Program-made: the position numbers and the translations under genes
DNA from: Glandiceps talaboti
Taxonomy: Eukaryota; Hemichordata; Enteropneusta; Spengelidae
Direction of reading: 5' to 3'
DNA: 64,000 nt
Assembly: GCF_964340395.1 (NCBI RefSeq)
Contig: NC_135567.1
Coordinates: 2,655,109 to 2,719,108, forward strand
Part shown: positions 51,254 through 62,600 of the stretch, one piece after another
Layout of the letters: every line of letters begins with the position of its first letter
Numbering within the stretch: the stretch's first letter is position 1
Notes under the pieces: generated by a model
Databases searched by the model: none
The model's input: the letters and a program-made list of their open reading frames with translations, nothing else
What the model was told of the DNA's origin: nothing

Positions 51254-52234
51254 TGGTCCAGATGTGTCTAAATTTTTATCAATGGAATCTGATAGGTAAG
51301 ATTTCTAGTTATACATAACATATGACATACAAATGTACAATGTATTGTTGTCAAATATTTCTGTTGCTTTCCCATGTTACCAATAACAGACCACTTTGTC
51401 CAAAATATCACTGGCATGAACAGTTATCAGACTTAATATTCTTAGTAATTTACTAGCCATGTTGTGGGTTTGCATTTAGCAAGGAGGCAGTTTAGACGTG
51501 TATGTGGGCATTAAAATAATTCTGGCTTTTACATGTATTCTTAATATGACTATTTGGATCAAGTCATACATGTAGCTCTGAACACGACTACAGGTTGACC
51601 AATGTTTGTTGGATCATTGGACATTTGGTTTTCTTTCCTTCACAGGGGTTCTATCATGTCAGGAATTAATGTGTTATATCAGAAATCACCTGTAGTAGTA
51701 CAGTTGTGAATCCTCCATCAAGAATGTACACCTGACTGCAACTTCCTCCCAGTCACAGGCACAAAGTGAAAGGTACATAATTTATGATGATCAATTGCAT
51801 TTCATATCGTACATATGTGGAAATACATGTACATTGTAGATACCGGTAAAATACATACAAATGGTAATGATTATTTTAACATTCATAGCGAACATAAACA
51901 TGTTATATGTATTGGTCATACAACATGGATGTGCTTCTTTGTATTTTTACCCTGTTCCTCATGTCTCACAAATTCTGTATTTTACCTACAGCACCTGTCG
52001 AACACAAAGTGCAAGTGCAAGATTATGTCAGAATCATTCATTGATCCATTTGAGGAAGTACTCACATGATTGCTTACCACATGATGTACAAGCTTGCGTT
52101 ACATCAGATTCATTGCAGATTACATGGTTATACTTGCCAAATAGTTTGTTGTGTCTAGTTGTACATACAAAGAACTGGTACTAGGAATGTGTCATTATGT
52201 TACATATCTGTTTTATTTCATTTATCACTAACAG

Positions 52235-52297
52235 GTTTCTTTGAAACATGCTGAGAGTAATGACTTAGAAGAGTCCGGTGAAGAAGATTCAGACTAG
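52235..52297 (+). CDS. Possible acidic exon of the spliced gene
   Basis: A CACTAACAG acceptor precedes an open segment reading HAESNDLEESGEEDSD and ending at TAG (52295-52297). It could be an alternative 3' end or an exon with a downstream donor. Acidic Glu/Asp stretches like this recur at 53.4 kb, so both may belong to the acidic linker of the same protein. Confidence 0.35.
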   Translation, partial: VSLKHAESNDLEESGEEDSD

Positions 52298-52432
52298 TAT
52301 GAACCAAGCTTTAATATAACTATGCTGTGAGTATATGTACATTGTATGAAATTTATTTTTGAAATGATATTGACAGTGTACATGTACATACAGTGATGTG
52401 GTGGAGTAGAGTGAATGTATTTGTTACTGCGT

Positions 52433-53341
52433 AGGGGGCAGTGAGCATGTAATTTATCGATTGATCAATCAATTGATTGATTATTATTTGGTTGAATGAT
52501 TAATCAATTGAATGATCAATCTTTGTAGTGCAATATGACTTATTTTATGTTGGATATTGATCAATTCACTCATTGAGTTTTGTGGCGATATAAAACTCAT
52601 TACAATTCTGCCAATGCGTTTTCGGAGACAAATGTTGACACGTAGGAGATTTTGAGGTAGTCTACAAAGATATCATGATGAGACGACGCATCGATTAGCT
52701 GAACAATCTAGACTGCATCATTATTTTCGACATGTTTTGATGCGTTTTAAGAGTCACAGTTCAAGATCAGACGCCTTCTTACTATCCATGATTGCTTGTG
52801 TTACTTCTGATGACCAGTTCACTCCTCTTGTTGCGGCCATGTTTGCGAATGACTATCTTAAATTCTTAGTCGCTAGGCTCATGGGTCACTTTGACAATGG
52901 TAACAAGGTCAACATATACTGTAGGTGAGGGTGTCATCTGAGACAAGGTATGCTTTCACACTGCCTTTAGCACCTTCTTCAACTGTTTGTCTAGTGTGAT
53001 AATCTCCCAGAAGATGAGCGATAAAGCAAACTGTTAATGTGAGTGATCTCTCGCCAATTATGAAATTAATGGTGTTTTAATTTAGATCAGAGGAGAAGAA
53101 TGGATATGGCATCTTTATTTAGTCAATAAAGAGAGAATAACATACAACTGAAAGAGAGAAAAGTAGATAGGAAAAGAGAACTAAATGAGTGACTTGATCA
53201 ATATCACACACAAAATAATTTTTATTGCACCACAAAAATTGATCATTCAATCGATCAATCATTCAACCAAATAATAAATCAATCAATAAAACGATCGATC
53301 AGTCGATCTATGGATCAAACAATTACATGTTCGCTGCCCCT
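52433..53341. mobile_element. 909-bp non-autonomous DNA element with long inverted repeats
   Basis: The ends read AGGGGGCAGTGAGCATGTAA and, reverse-complemented from the right, AGGGGCAGCGAACATGTAAT. The inverted arms extend about 105-125 bp through ATCGATTGATCAATC-type and ATTTGGTTGAATGATT blocks. The interior has one 63-codon ORF without motifs. No clear target duplication is visible. It lies between exon-like segments of the spliced gene, so it is probably intronic. Confidence 0.8.
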
Positions 53342-53398
53342 GTTGTTAGTGTTAGTGGGTGATTCACACGATAAATAATAATTGTCAATATTTTGTAG

Positions 53399-53692
53399 GG
53401 ATGATGGACATATAGAGCCAGATGATGAAGATGCTGATGTTGATATTGACAGTAAGTGACAATAAAGATGAAAGTCTTGACAATACTAATAACACAAGTC
53501 AAGTTCAAGGAATTCAACATGTTCAAAGTGATGAGGACAAAGATTCTTTGCTCAGTGATACTATGTGCCTTGTGTATCTGAAGCAGTTACTCAGCTCAAG
53601 CCAGAGTTTCCTCGGTGTGCACAGTAGCTGACTGCAATGGTGAAATCAATATTTCTAATGAATTTGTTGGTTCTGTCTTATACTTGAAGTGG
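53399..53692 (+). pseudogene. Acidic linker and zinc-finger-like exon of the spliced gene, frame-broken
   Basis: The acceptor TTTTGTAG leads into GHIEPDDEDADVDID, then after a frame change VSDNKDESLDNTNNTSQ and LLSDTMCLVYLKQLL. After another frame change comes EFPRCAQ and VADCNGEINISNEFVGSVLY with LKW, ending at a GTGAGT donor (53693). The block order 'acidic linker, LV(Y/F)...LL..F..CP.C, V....G' matches the middle of the same uncharacterised animal family. At least two indels break the frame, so this copy is a pseudogene unless unusual splicing removes them. Confidence 0.5.
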
Positions 53693-54809
53693 GTGAGTAT
53701 ATTGGAGGAATAACAACCATGTAATATTCATGGTGATCTATATTTCAATCACCGATATGATGTTGACTTGGGTTTTGATACTACACCATCCTAATATACT
53801 GGAGTGCTTTAAGAAATTGAAAGGTATGAATGAAACCTATCACATTCTCAATATGTGTATAGGACAGATACCAATGATCAAAGTGTACATACTTTTGGCA
53901 TTTTACCAATCTTTGTTAGAACCATGGAAATGAATGTATTTTTGAAAAAGATCACAAGTGGTTTTGTTTCAGTTTTGAAAGCAGAATTCCTATTGGGCTA
54001 CATCAGGCACTGTACTCTATTCAGTAGTCAAATCACCCTACTAGTACTAACGTTGATATAGTCCTTGTGTTTATGCTGTGATCGCATGCTTGACTTCATC
54101 CCTACTGACGTAGATATAATCATGTGTTTAGGTTGTGATCACATGCTTGAATTCATCCCAAAATTGTAAAAAATATTGTGTTTAGCATTACTGTAACACG
54201 CTTGATAGGAAAGTATTGAATAATCATGTGTTCTAGCTATCATTACTAGTTAAACCTTTGATGCTATTTTCAAGTTATTGACCGTGTCAATTTTAGACCA
54301 TTACTGCATGCTCCATAACCAAACAAAGAAATAAAATTAAATTGTATGTTTTCTGTGTACCATGTGCCAATAAGTACAGCTAAAATGATGTAGGCTTGGT
54401 GTTTCACTCATGTGAAATAACTGTTAAATGCACAACCTCAGACAGCTTGTAATGTAAAAGAAATAATTACATAGGTGCTGTGCAGTGTGATGTAGAAGTA
54501 GTCAAGTTGAAATGTAGATTATCAGTTAGAAAATAAACAACTGCAGCCATTAAAAACCATCAAGTCCATGTGTAATGTTTTCACTAGAAGCCTGCTTTTA
54601 CTACACTGTGAAAGAATAGCAATACTAAGGAACCTACTGTGTTTGTTGTCTCTGTTATTGTTAGTCTAGAGTTTAACTATGTCTAGTTCTGTGTCAAAAA
54701 CATAATTTTCTATGAGTGAATCACCAAGCCTACATTATTTTAGCTGTAAATCAATGTGATATAACAAAGCCAATAAAGGTTGTTGTGTTGTGTTTCTTAT
54801 TCTCACAGA

Positions 54810-54955
54810 AATGTCAAGCTGAACATGTTGAGTATGCATGGTGCTCACAGCCAATTTTGAATAGGCACTTCCATAGTGGAGACCTTATATACTGTTCTGT
54901 GTATTTGTTTTCAGGACAACTTCAGACCTGGAATCTTTTCACCAACATACATTGA
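54810..54955 (+). CDS. Exon with the C..H...W.SQP motif of the same family
   Basis: The acceptor TTCTCACAG joins in phase 0 to the exon ending at 53692. It reads KCQAEHVEYAWCSQPILNRH, then FHSGDLIYCSVYLFSG. The family has 'C..GH...W.SQP......GD.L.SA.ILFSG' here, so recognition is strong by pattern. The frame then ends after 13 more residues (stop at 54953-54955). The family would normally continue with several hundred residues of conserved core, which I do not find before the next recognisable segment only 52 bp further on. Confidence 0.55.
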
Positions 54956-55006
54956 ATGATTGATGTATGCATCTAAGCACTCAGCAAATACACCACCCGT
55001 TTACAG

Positions 55007-55087
55007 GGCAAGAAACTTGCTTGCAGCTCTAGATCACAATGTACATGTTGACAGAGATTTACTGAGGACAAGGGAAGGAGTGATTCG
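55007..55087 (+). CDS. C-terminal-region exon of the same family
   Basis: The acceptor GTTTACAG precedes ARNLLAALDHNVHVDRDLLR, then TREGVIR, ending at a donor (GTAACA) in phase 2. 'AR..LAA.DHN.H..R' is the hallmark near the C-terminus of this family. It joins in frame to the exon at 56005. Confidence 0.6.
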
Positions 55088-55554
55088 GTAACAATAAATA
55101 GTTCTCTTTTAATATAAACATATATACATGTATCAGAAATATACTTAGTACATATTAGGTATATCATGTCAAAGGAAGAACATTGGATGAAGTCTAAACT
55201 GGTACAATATTTCAATACAAAAATTATCCAGTCTAGTTAACCACTAAGACAGAAATATAGAGTCTCATCAATGTCAAAAAGTGTATTCAAAATGATACAC
55301 ACACACACACACACTACTATAATGAACATAGATTACAACACTATTTGACCAAGCAGCATAGTTTGCCTATCACAAGCTGTGCTGAACTACCCACTTGTGA
55401 TGAGTTTTTCTGTTGAAATGTACAAGTCTATCATGTAATCACTATAATAAAAAAATGTCAATCACGTAAATTTGGCTACACTCAAACATGGCTTTCTACT
55501 TGACACAACACCAAGTATGCACAGAGTTAACATTTTTCTAAGTGAAGCTGTTAG

Positions 55555-55585
<31 letters not shown>

Positions 55586-56004
55586 ATATGTGTAGTAGAA
55601 TAACTAAGGCAATGATCAAATCTGTTATAATAATCACCAGGGAGGGAAAGATTTGTAGATATGTTTTGAACAGCTGGTGAAAGGCAAACTCGGAAGGCTG
55701 AGAGATTTGTGTTGAATGATACACCAAATTATAGTAGCATGCCTGTAGCACTGAGTCTGCAACTTTAGTAACTCCTATCTACTGTCCTGCTAGTAATATA
55801 TTATATGACAAGCATACAGGTATGTATTTTTGTAATGTTATTTGTTTAGGTGTGGCTAATAGAATAAACTGCAAATAGCACAAGCAGGATAGTAGACACT
55901 AGCAAAATTGTAAATCAAGTGCCATACACAGGCTAAAACTGCATTAACATGAATGCTTATTGTAACAACAAATTTTGTCTCTTTTCCTGTATTATGAATT
56001 TTAG

Positions 56005-56128
56005 CCACCACAGAGTATTCCAAAAAAAGAGTTGTAGATGGGCTATCACACCTCTCAAAGTGGAGAAAACATACCCACATTTGCTTGCCTTGAAGAAACT
56101 GGTAGTGGACACAAGACTACTTGACTGA
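56005..56128 (+). CDS. Last coding exon of the same family
   Basis: The acceptor GAATTTTAG joins in phase 2 and continues HHRVFQKKSCRWAITPLKVE, then KTYPHLLALKKLVVDTRLLD, with a stop at 56126-56128. The pattern 'Y..+YNKR...W...PVK..K.Y.YI..L' is the usual family C-terminus. The last two exons are in perfect phase, so the 3' end of the gene is well supported even though the core is absent. Confidence 0.6.
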
Positions 56129-56129
56129 C

Positions 56130-57130
56130 AAGGAATGAAGCAAAGGAAGGAACTGGAAGCCAGTGACCCTAGATGACTGTCAAGAAATCTTGCTCCCATA
56201 TCTCCACCCCCAACAGCATCATTGGTAGAAATGCAAGTGTCGAGGCGACCTTGATTCACTATGCATTCACTGAAGTCTGGATGGTCTAAATCCAGTGTAT
56301 GTTAAGAATGGGTCAGGGTATCTGTCCCTTATCACCCAGACACAACAGCTTGGAACAACAACATGGTTGCCAACCCCTAGTCTACCATGTTGCCAAAGAA
56401 CAAAATTTGTGTAAGCAGCATGCTGTTGGCATCATTGTTATCTTCAACATCATCTACTGCAAAAATTCTTGTCGCCATCTTCTGGCTATTGCTAGAACAG
56501 CCTCATTTGGTACAAGAAAATTAAAGTCCTGTAAAGGAAGGGAAAAAAAATAGGTCTTTTTTTAGTTTATATGGAGGACAATGTCTAAAATCATGAGTTA
56601 TATGGTATGAAATAGGACATTTTGAAAGGAAGAATAGTGCAGTTCTTTTGATTTTCAACTTTATAGCAATAAGTGAATCCATCCATAATGCTGCACATAC
56701 TTCATGTACATGTACATGTTTATTTGTTACATTTAATACATTTATGCAAACTTTGGTTTGTGTAATCTTCATAAACCATTCAATTGATCCAGTTTGATTT
56801 GTTTAGATGTGTTATTTTGGTTGAATCACAGTTCCAATGTTATCATCTGCTGTCATTTGTGATGTAACCAGAGACTACTATTCATTTGTCATTACAGTTA
56901 CTTTTAAATGACAGGAGTTCATGAAGGTACTTCTAATTTAGCATGATTGTGAAAAGGTGCATGGCTGTCATGCAGCATTCAAAGGGACACAGCCGCTCAC
57001 AGTATGATAATAATTTTTAGGAAGTGAGGCCCAAATTTTTTCTGATGTCTTGTCAGTATTTTCTAGGGTGTACTGCAATGGGCCATACCATGTATCATCA
57101 CGATATGATTACCAACAGGTTGTGACATCA
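56130..57130. other. Downstream sequence, nothing recognised
   Basis: No ORF with motifs. It probably includes the 3' UTR of the spliced gene. Confidence 0.4.
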
Positions 57131-57137
57131 CAGGACA

Positions 57138-57907
57138 TACTAAGGGAGCCATCAGTATTTACAGGTAGGGTAGGGCCAAAGGAATCAGGGGGTGGGTCAC
57201 ATTTTACAAACCTGTTCTTGGGGGTCATATTTTGGATAGTAATGTTTAGGGGAGGGTCACATTTTACAATATGTAGTTTTGTGACCAAATTTAAGATTCA
57301 ATGATTGTCAATTTGTTTTGTGTGTTTTGAGATGTAAAAGTGAGATGAATACTCATCATTTACTTTTACGAGTCTTTTACATGACAAAGTAAAAATACAT
57401 ATAATGTAAGAAAATTGTCTATAAAATGATGCATTTTATTGATTGTACCATCTCACCTTATCACTCACAATGCAAAAAGCACTGGCAACTATGACAGTGT
57501 TGTTACATATGGTAACTTTGTGATCACCAATATTAGTGCTCTCAGAACTGATACCACAAAATTAGTGTTGAATCAAAGCTTTTGTATCGCTTGATCTTTC
57601 GTATGAGTGCTTGAGCATGACAATATGATAGTTCAAAAGAAAACAACAAGGATCATGAGACGAGTTGATATCTGTCCGAAAACAGAGTCTGTCCAAAAAC
57701 TGCAACAGTGAGTGTATACATATAATGGGAAGATTGATTAACATTCAGTTTATGGAAATGTCATGGGGAGGGTCATGTTTTACAAAATGGGACAAAGGGG
57801 AGGGTCACTTTTTACAAATGGGGGGAGGAGGGTCATGTTTTACTTAACAGATCATGTGTGATTTCCTCTGGCCCTTCACCCTGTCAATACTGAAGGCTCC
57901 CTAATTT
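57138..57907. mobile_element. Miniature inverted-repeat element of about 770 bp
   Basis: The left end reads TAAGGGAGCCATCAGTATTT then ACAGG...GGGCCAAAGGA. The right end, reverse-complemented, reads TTAGGGAGCCTTCAGTATTG then ACAGG...GGGCCAGAGGA. The arms are about 45 bp with a few mismatches. The interior carries short repeats of GGGAGGGTCACATTTTACAA near each end. There is no transposase. The target duplication is unclear (perhaps TA or TAA). Confidence 0.75.
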
Positions 57908-57909
57908 GG

Positions 57910-58990
57910 GAAGCTTGTATGTACAGATCCTTAATAAGCTGTACCACTCCACCTTGTTTCACATTTCTTTGGGACAGGTACAAACAGCCCATAGTAGTAC
58001 AGATGTCGGTGAAAATGTGGGATTTGCTTCTAAGAAATATTGTTACTGTATGTAGAAATTTCCATTAGATACTAATGAATCCAGAGTTCATGAACATCTA
58101 TGCTCAAATGTAGCATAGTCTTCATAAATTGTGAATGTGTGTTTGTCTCTCTTGATATCAGAATAGTTGTTTCCTGTACATTGTATGCATGGTTCCTAAT
58201 CTAATTCAAGGCCTTGATAACTTATGACTTACAGTAAAAAACTTGGATATCACATTGAGAATGTACATTTACTTTCGTTTCAATTTTATTGTCACTAGAG
58301 GTCCAGTGGAGGTCATACTACAAATATTGAAATAGTGCTTGTAGCTGATTAACAACCTGTAATACTAAAACTGTAAACAACACAGAATAGTAAATGTAGA
58401 TCGAGATGAAAACATCACTAACTGTAACTGAAATGGGTTTTTTTTGATTGGACAGCCCACGATTAGAAATCAGTAACATTGTTTTCATCCAAGCAGTACA
58501 GTATTAGGTTGAAATTGTGATGTCATTGGATAACTACAATTGTAACAACAGATTATTTGGTTTGGATTTATAGTGTGTGTACAGATACTGTATGTTTCAC
58601 CACCTGTGATTGTATAGTGGTCATTAGGGTGGACAATATCATTAGGAAGTCATTACATCTAACAAAAATATGGACAACAAACATTTCAGAAGCTGCTAGT
58701 GCAGCTTTGAAAGAAGCGTTTGTGAGATGTGAATAATGTCATGTTCATTCTGTGGTCAGCTATTAAATATATATGTACTCATAGACCCTTGAGGTTCTAT
58801 GATGTACTATTGTTAAAAATGAACATATGTTCTTACTTCCATTCTTTGTTGTCTGTCTTGTAATTGGTTGTCAATATCGCCAATGGTAGGCATACTACCT
58901 TCCCTAACCCTACCCTGTTACCCCTTCCTGTCCTGCATACAGCACCCTCTTCCAAACCACTAAAACTAGCCTGAAGAAAGAAAAGTAGCA
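57910..58990. other. Intergenic sequence, nothing recognised
   Basis: AT-rich sequence without motif-bearing ORFs. Confidence 0.4.
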
Positions 58991-58991
58991 C

Positions 58992-58996
<5 letters not shown>

Positions 58997-59022
<26 letters not shown>

Positions 59023-59079
59023 CATACATACACACACACATACATACATACATACATACATACATACATACATACATAC
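58997..59079. repeat. (CATA)n microsatellite
   Basis: About 20 tetranucleotide units with a short CACA interruption, ending exactly where the BEL LTR seems to begin. Confidence 0.95.
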
Positions 59080-59541
59080 TGTAAGTGCTGCTCTGATTGG
59101 CTAGATTTACGTACACCTGTACGGTAGTATTATTCAAATTGGCCGTGTTGGTCTGTACCTTCATGAGATTTGCATAGTTTAGTTTAGTTTTTGCTCCGAG
59201 TCGTTGGTGGGAGGTCTTTATAGCCAACAGCAGCGGCCATGTACTTTGTCCCCTGAAGACGCTACTGTCTAAGGTGAGTTTTTTTTTTTGTTCCATTAAA
59301 TTTCAAGTGAGAAGAAGTCACTATTCTTTGCTGGACCTGCATGTCGCAGTTTGGGTGTGGTTGGACGACGTAATTTAAATATAATTGAAATGTATTTTCC
59401 GTTTTTATTTTCTTGTAGAACCGTTCGTTTGTACCTTCGTTCGTTCATGATTCAATTGTCAGTAACACAATGAATAGTAATTAAAGACTTTGAACATACA
59501 ACAACGTGTCTCTGAAGTAGCTAGCTTGAGTGATCAGACAG
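59080..59541 (+). repeat. Putative BEL/Pao 5' LTR
   Basis: It begins with TGTAAGTGCTGC just after a microsatellite and is tentatively ended at ...GATCAGACA. A TTTATAG box near 59218 and an AATTAAAGAC motif near 59478 could serve as TATA and polyadenylation signals. The partner LTR is outside the window, so neither edge can be confirmed. A consensus donor (AAGGTGAGT, near 59270) and acceptor (TTTTCTTGTAG, near 59418) lie inside. Confidence 0.45.
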
Positions 59542-59632
59542 GGTGACAGAGGTAGGACTGGTAGATCCTACAAAGTTCTTAGATATTCGTCAACCGTGAG
59601 CAGCTACGTGAAAGGATATCAGTAACCGCAGC

Positions 59633-62600
59633 ATGGCAACGAATGGTGGAGCCACCAAGTCAACAGAAGTGGTCCATTCACATATGGCTACCAATATGGA
59701 GGGTTCATCAAGTGGTTCAGCTACAGACCCACCCGAAGAGGCTACAGAAATGGAAACGCTAGCAGCCAGTACCCTCATCGAGCCAGAAGGTAAGCAATTT
59801 CAGCTTTATCATTTAAAAAGATCAGCTATTGCTTACCGTGGTCATATGACTAGAATATATGCAGATATTGAAACCTTGATGAAGTTTTCTACCTCATTTG
59901 ATGATATACAAATTAAACGCTCTGCTTTGGATGGAATATTTAATTCGTATAAAGAAACGTGCACCGAAATTCAGCTTCTCCTCCCAGCATCGGAAATGGA
60001 AAAGATTTACGGGGAACTTGAAGTGGAAATTAATAGGAAAGAAAAGCTGGATCTACGTATTAGAAATTGGATGTTAGATAGAGGTCTGTTTACTTTAGAA
60101 GAGAAGTCAAAGAAAACCACAGATTCTGAACATTCAATAGAGAATATTAGTGGTATTGGGTTTCCTTTAGAGAGAAAACATACTACTTTGGATCCTACAG
60201 CCTCAAGTTATATTCCCGAAATTGAAAAACCAATTCCGAGACCAGTCTCTAGAGAAGTATGTATGGTCAGTGGTCGTCGGTCGAATTACGGTGATAGTGA
60301 AAAGTCTGTTACCAGTTCAATGGCGAGTCGAGCCTCGAGGAAAGCGAAAACGAAACTTATGATAGCTAAACTTGAATTGGAACACATGGCACGTGAAGAA
60401 GAATTAAAATGTCAACTGAAAGAGTTACAACTCCGAGAAGAAAGAGAAAGGCGTGAAACAGAATTAAAAATTCTAGCCGCTCACAAAAGAGTAAAACAAG
60501 CAGAAATGGAAGCTCAATTGATAGAAGAAGAAGAATTATGGTCGGACGAAGATTCGTTGATAGTAGAAAATAGATTCGACAAAATAAGTAGATACTTCCA
60601 GTCATGCGAACCTCAACAACCACCTGTTAAATTAAATCAACCCGTACTACAACCAACACCTGCACCTGTTGAGTTAGCGAGACCTGTGTGTGACGATGGT
60701 GACAAGCGAACAACAGAGCTGGGTCAACCGACAGTACATCCGGGTAATCTCCAATCAGATCCTATTCGATCGTGTTCGGCGAGTGCAAATGCAAGTGATG
60801 ATAGTGAACATTCTGTTACTGCGCAGCAGATGCGACAATTGTTAGAACGTCAACAGAATATCATGGAATACGTCATTAAAAATCAACATGATACAACTAA
60901 AGCCATTGCACAAAATTTAAGTATGCCAAAACACGAGTTTTTGTACTTTGACGGTAATCCAGTGATGTATCCTATATTTGTCAAACACTTTGAAGTTAAC
61001 ATCGAACAAAGAGTGCAAGATGACAATGCCAGACTCGCATACCTAATTCAATATTGCACTGGACCAGCCAAGGAAGCAATTAGAAACTGTGTTATACTTC
61101 CTCCAAACAAGGGTTATAAAGAAGCAAAAAGTATACTTCACAAAAACTTTGGTCAGAAACATATCATAGTACGTGCGACAATAGATAAAGTGGTACATGG
61201 TTCTCAAATCAAGGCCTCAGAAAGTGAAAAGTTGTTGCAGTTAGCACGTGACATGAACAATTGTCACTTGAGTTCTGAGCAGATGAATTACAGAGCCGAC
61301 ATAAACTCCATGGATACACTTGAGAAAATTGTAAAACGTCTTCCACCTTACTTACAAGCTGACTGGGCTAAGGAAGCAGGAAGATCAGTAACCATGGGAG
61401 TGGAACCTGAATTTATTCACTTAACCCGTTTTCTGGAAAATAGAGCAGCCATAGCCAACACAAGGTTTGGTAAACTGGTTGGGTCAAGACCAGATGGGGA
61501 CAGAGAATCGAAGGTCAAATCTAGAAATAAGTATGTGAACTCATCAGCGAAGGTCACCACATTGTCTACACAAGGGACTGATGCAAATGGTAATGAGAGT
61601 GCTGACAAAAGGACAGTGACCTCAAGTATTGACAAACCAAAGGTCAAAGGTGACTCAGGACATGGTTGTTTGTATTGCAGAGCTAGTCACAAGTTGGAAA
61701 GATGTTGGAAGTTTGCCCGAAAGTCGTATAAAGAGAAAAGGGACTTTATCAGAGAACACAAACTGTGTGACTGTTGTCTGGAAGCAAGCCCTCCTCATTT
61801 TGCAAGGAATTGTAAAAGTGGTCGTTTTTGTCCAGTGACTGATTGTGGAAAACGTCACCATCCTCTGTTGCATCTAACCGCATCTCAGTTATCCAGTTTC
61901 AATGACAAGTACAAGAATCCAGAAGGCCAGCCAGAAGCAGTTGTTAAGTCACCAACTTCAAATATTTCTACTTCAACTTCAAGTTCAAGTCGACCTCCTG
62001 ACACAGACTATGCTAATGGGGGTGGAGGGACAGCTCGTTGTGGTGCAGTAAAGACAAATAAACCAAGGGTTAGTCTTCAAGTTATCCCAGTGAAAGTTGG
62101 TGGAATAGATGGTGGTGGACCAATGGTTGAAACTTATGCCTTTTTGGACAATGGTTCGGATACAACTATTTGCCTCAATAGTCTCGTGGACAAATTGGGG
62201 TTGATGGGTAAACCGATTAACTACACCTTATCAACGTTAAATGCCGAAAAGGTACAGAAGGGACGAGAAGTTCAACTTGATGTCAAGTGTCTACATGGTG
62301 CTCAAGGTGTTCGCTTAGATAAAGTATGGACTACAGACAATCTCCCTATAACAGGAAGTAGTATTCCGAACTCTAGAGACGCAAGGGAATGGTCTCACTT
62401 AAAGGGCATTGAACTGCCCGAACTTGACAACAAAGAAGTAACTATCCTGATTGGTAATGATGTACCTGAAGCTCATTGGGTCCTCGAAGAAAGACTAGGT
62501 CAGAGAAAGCAACCATATGCTGTACGTACTTTGCTAGGATGGACTCTGATTGGACCGATGGGTGGAATTAAAGATAATGATGCAAACATCAATTTCATTA

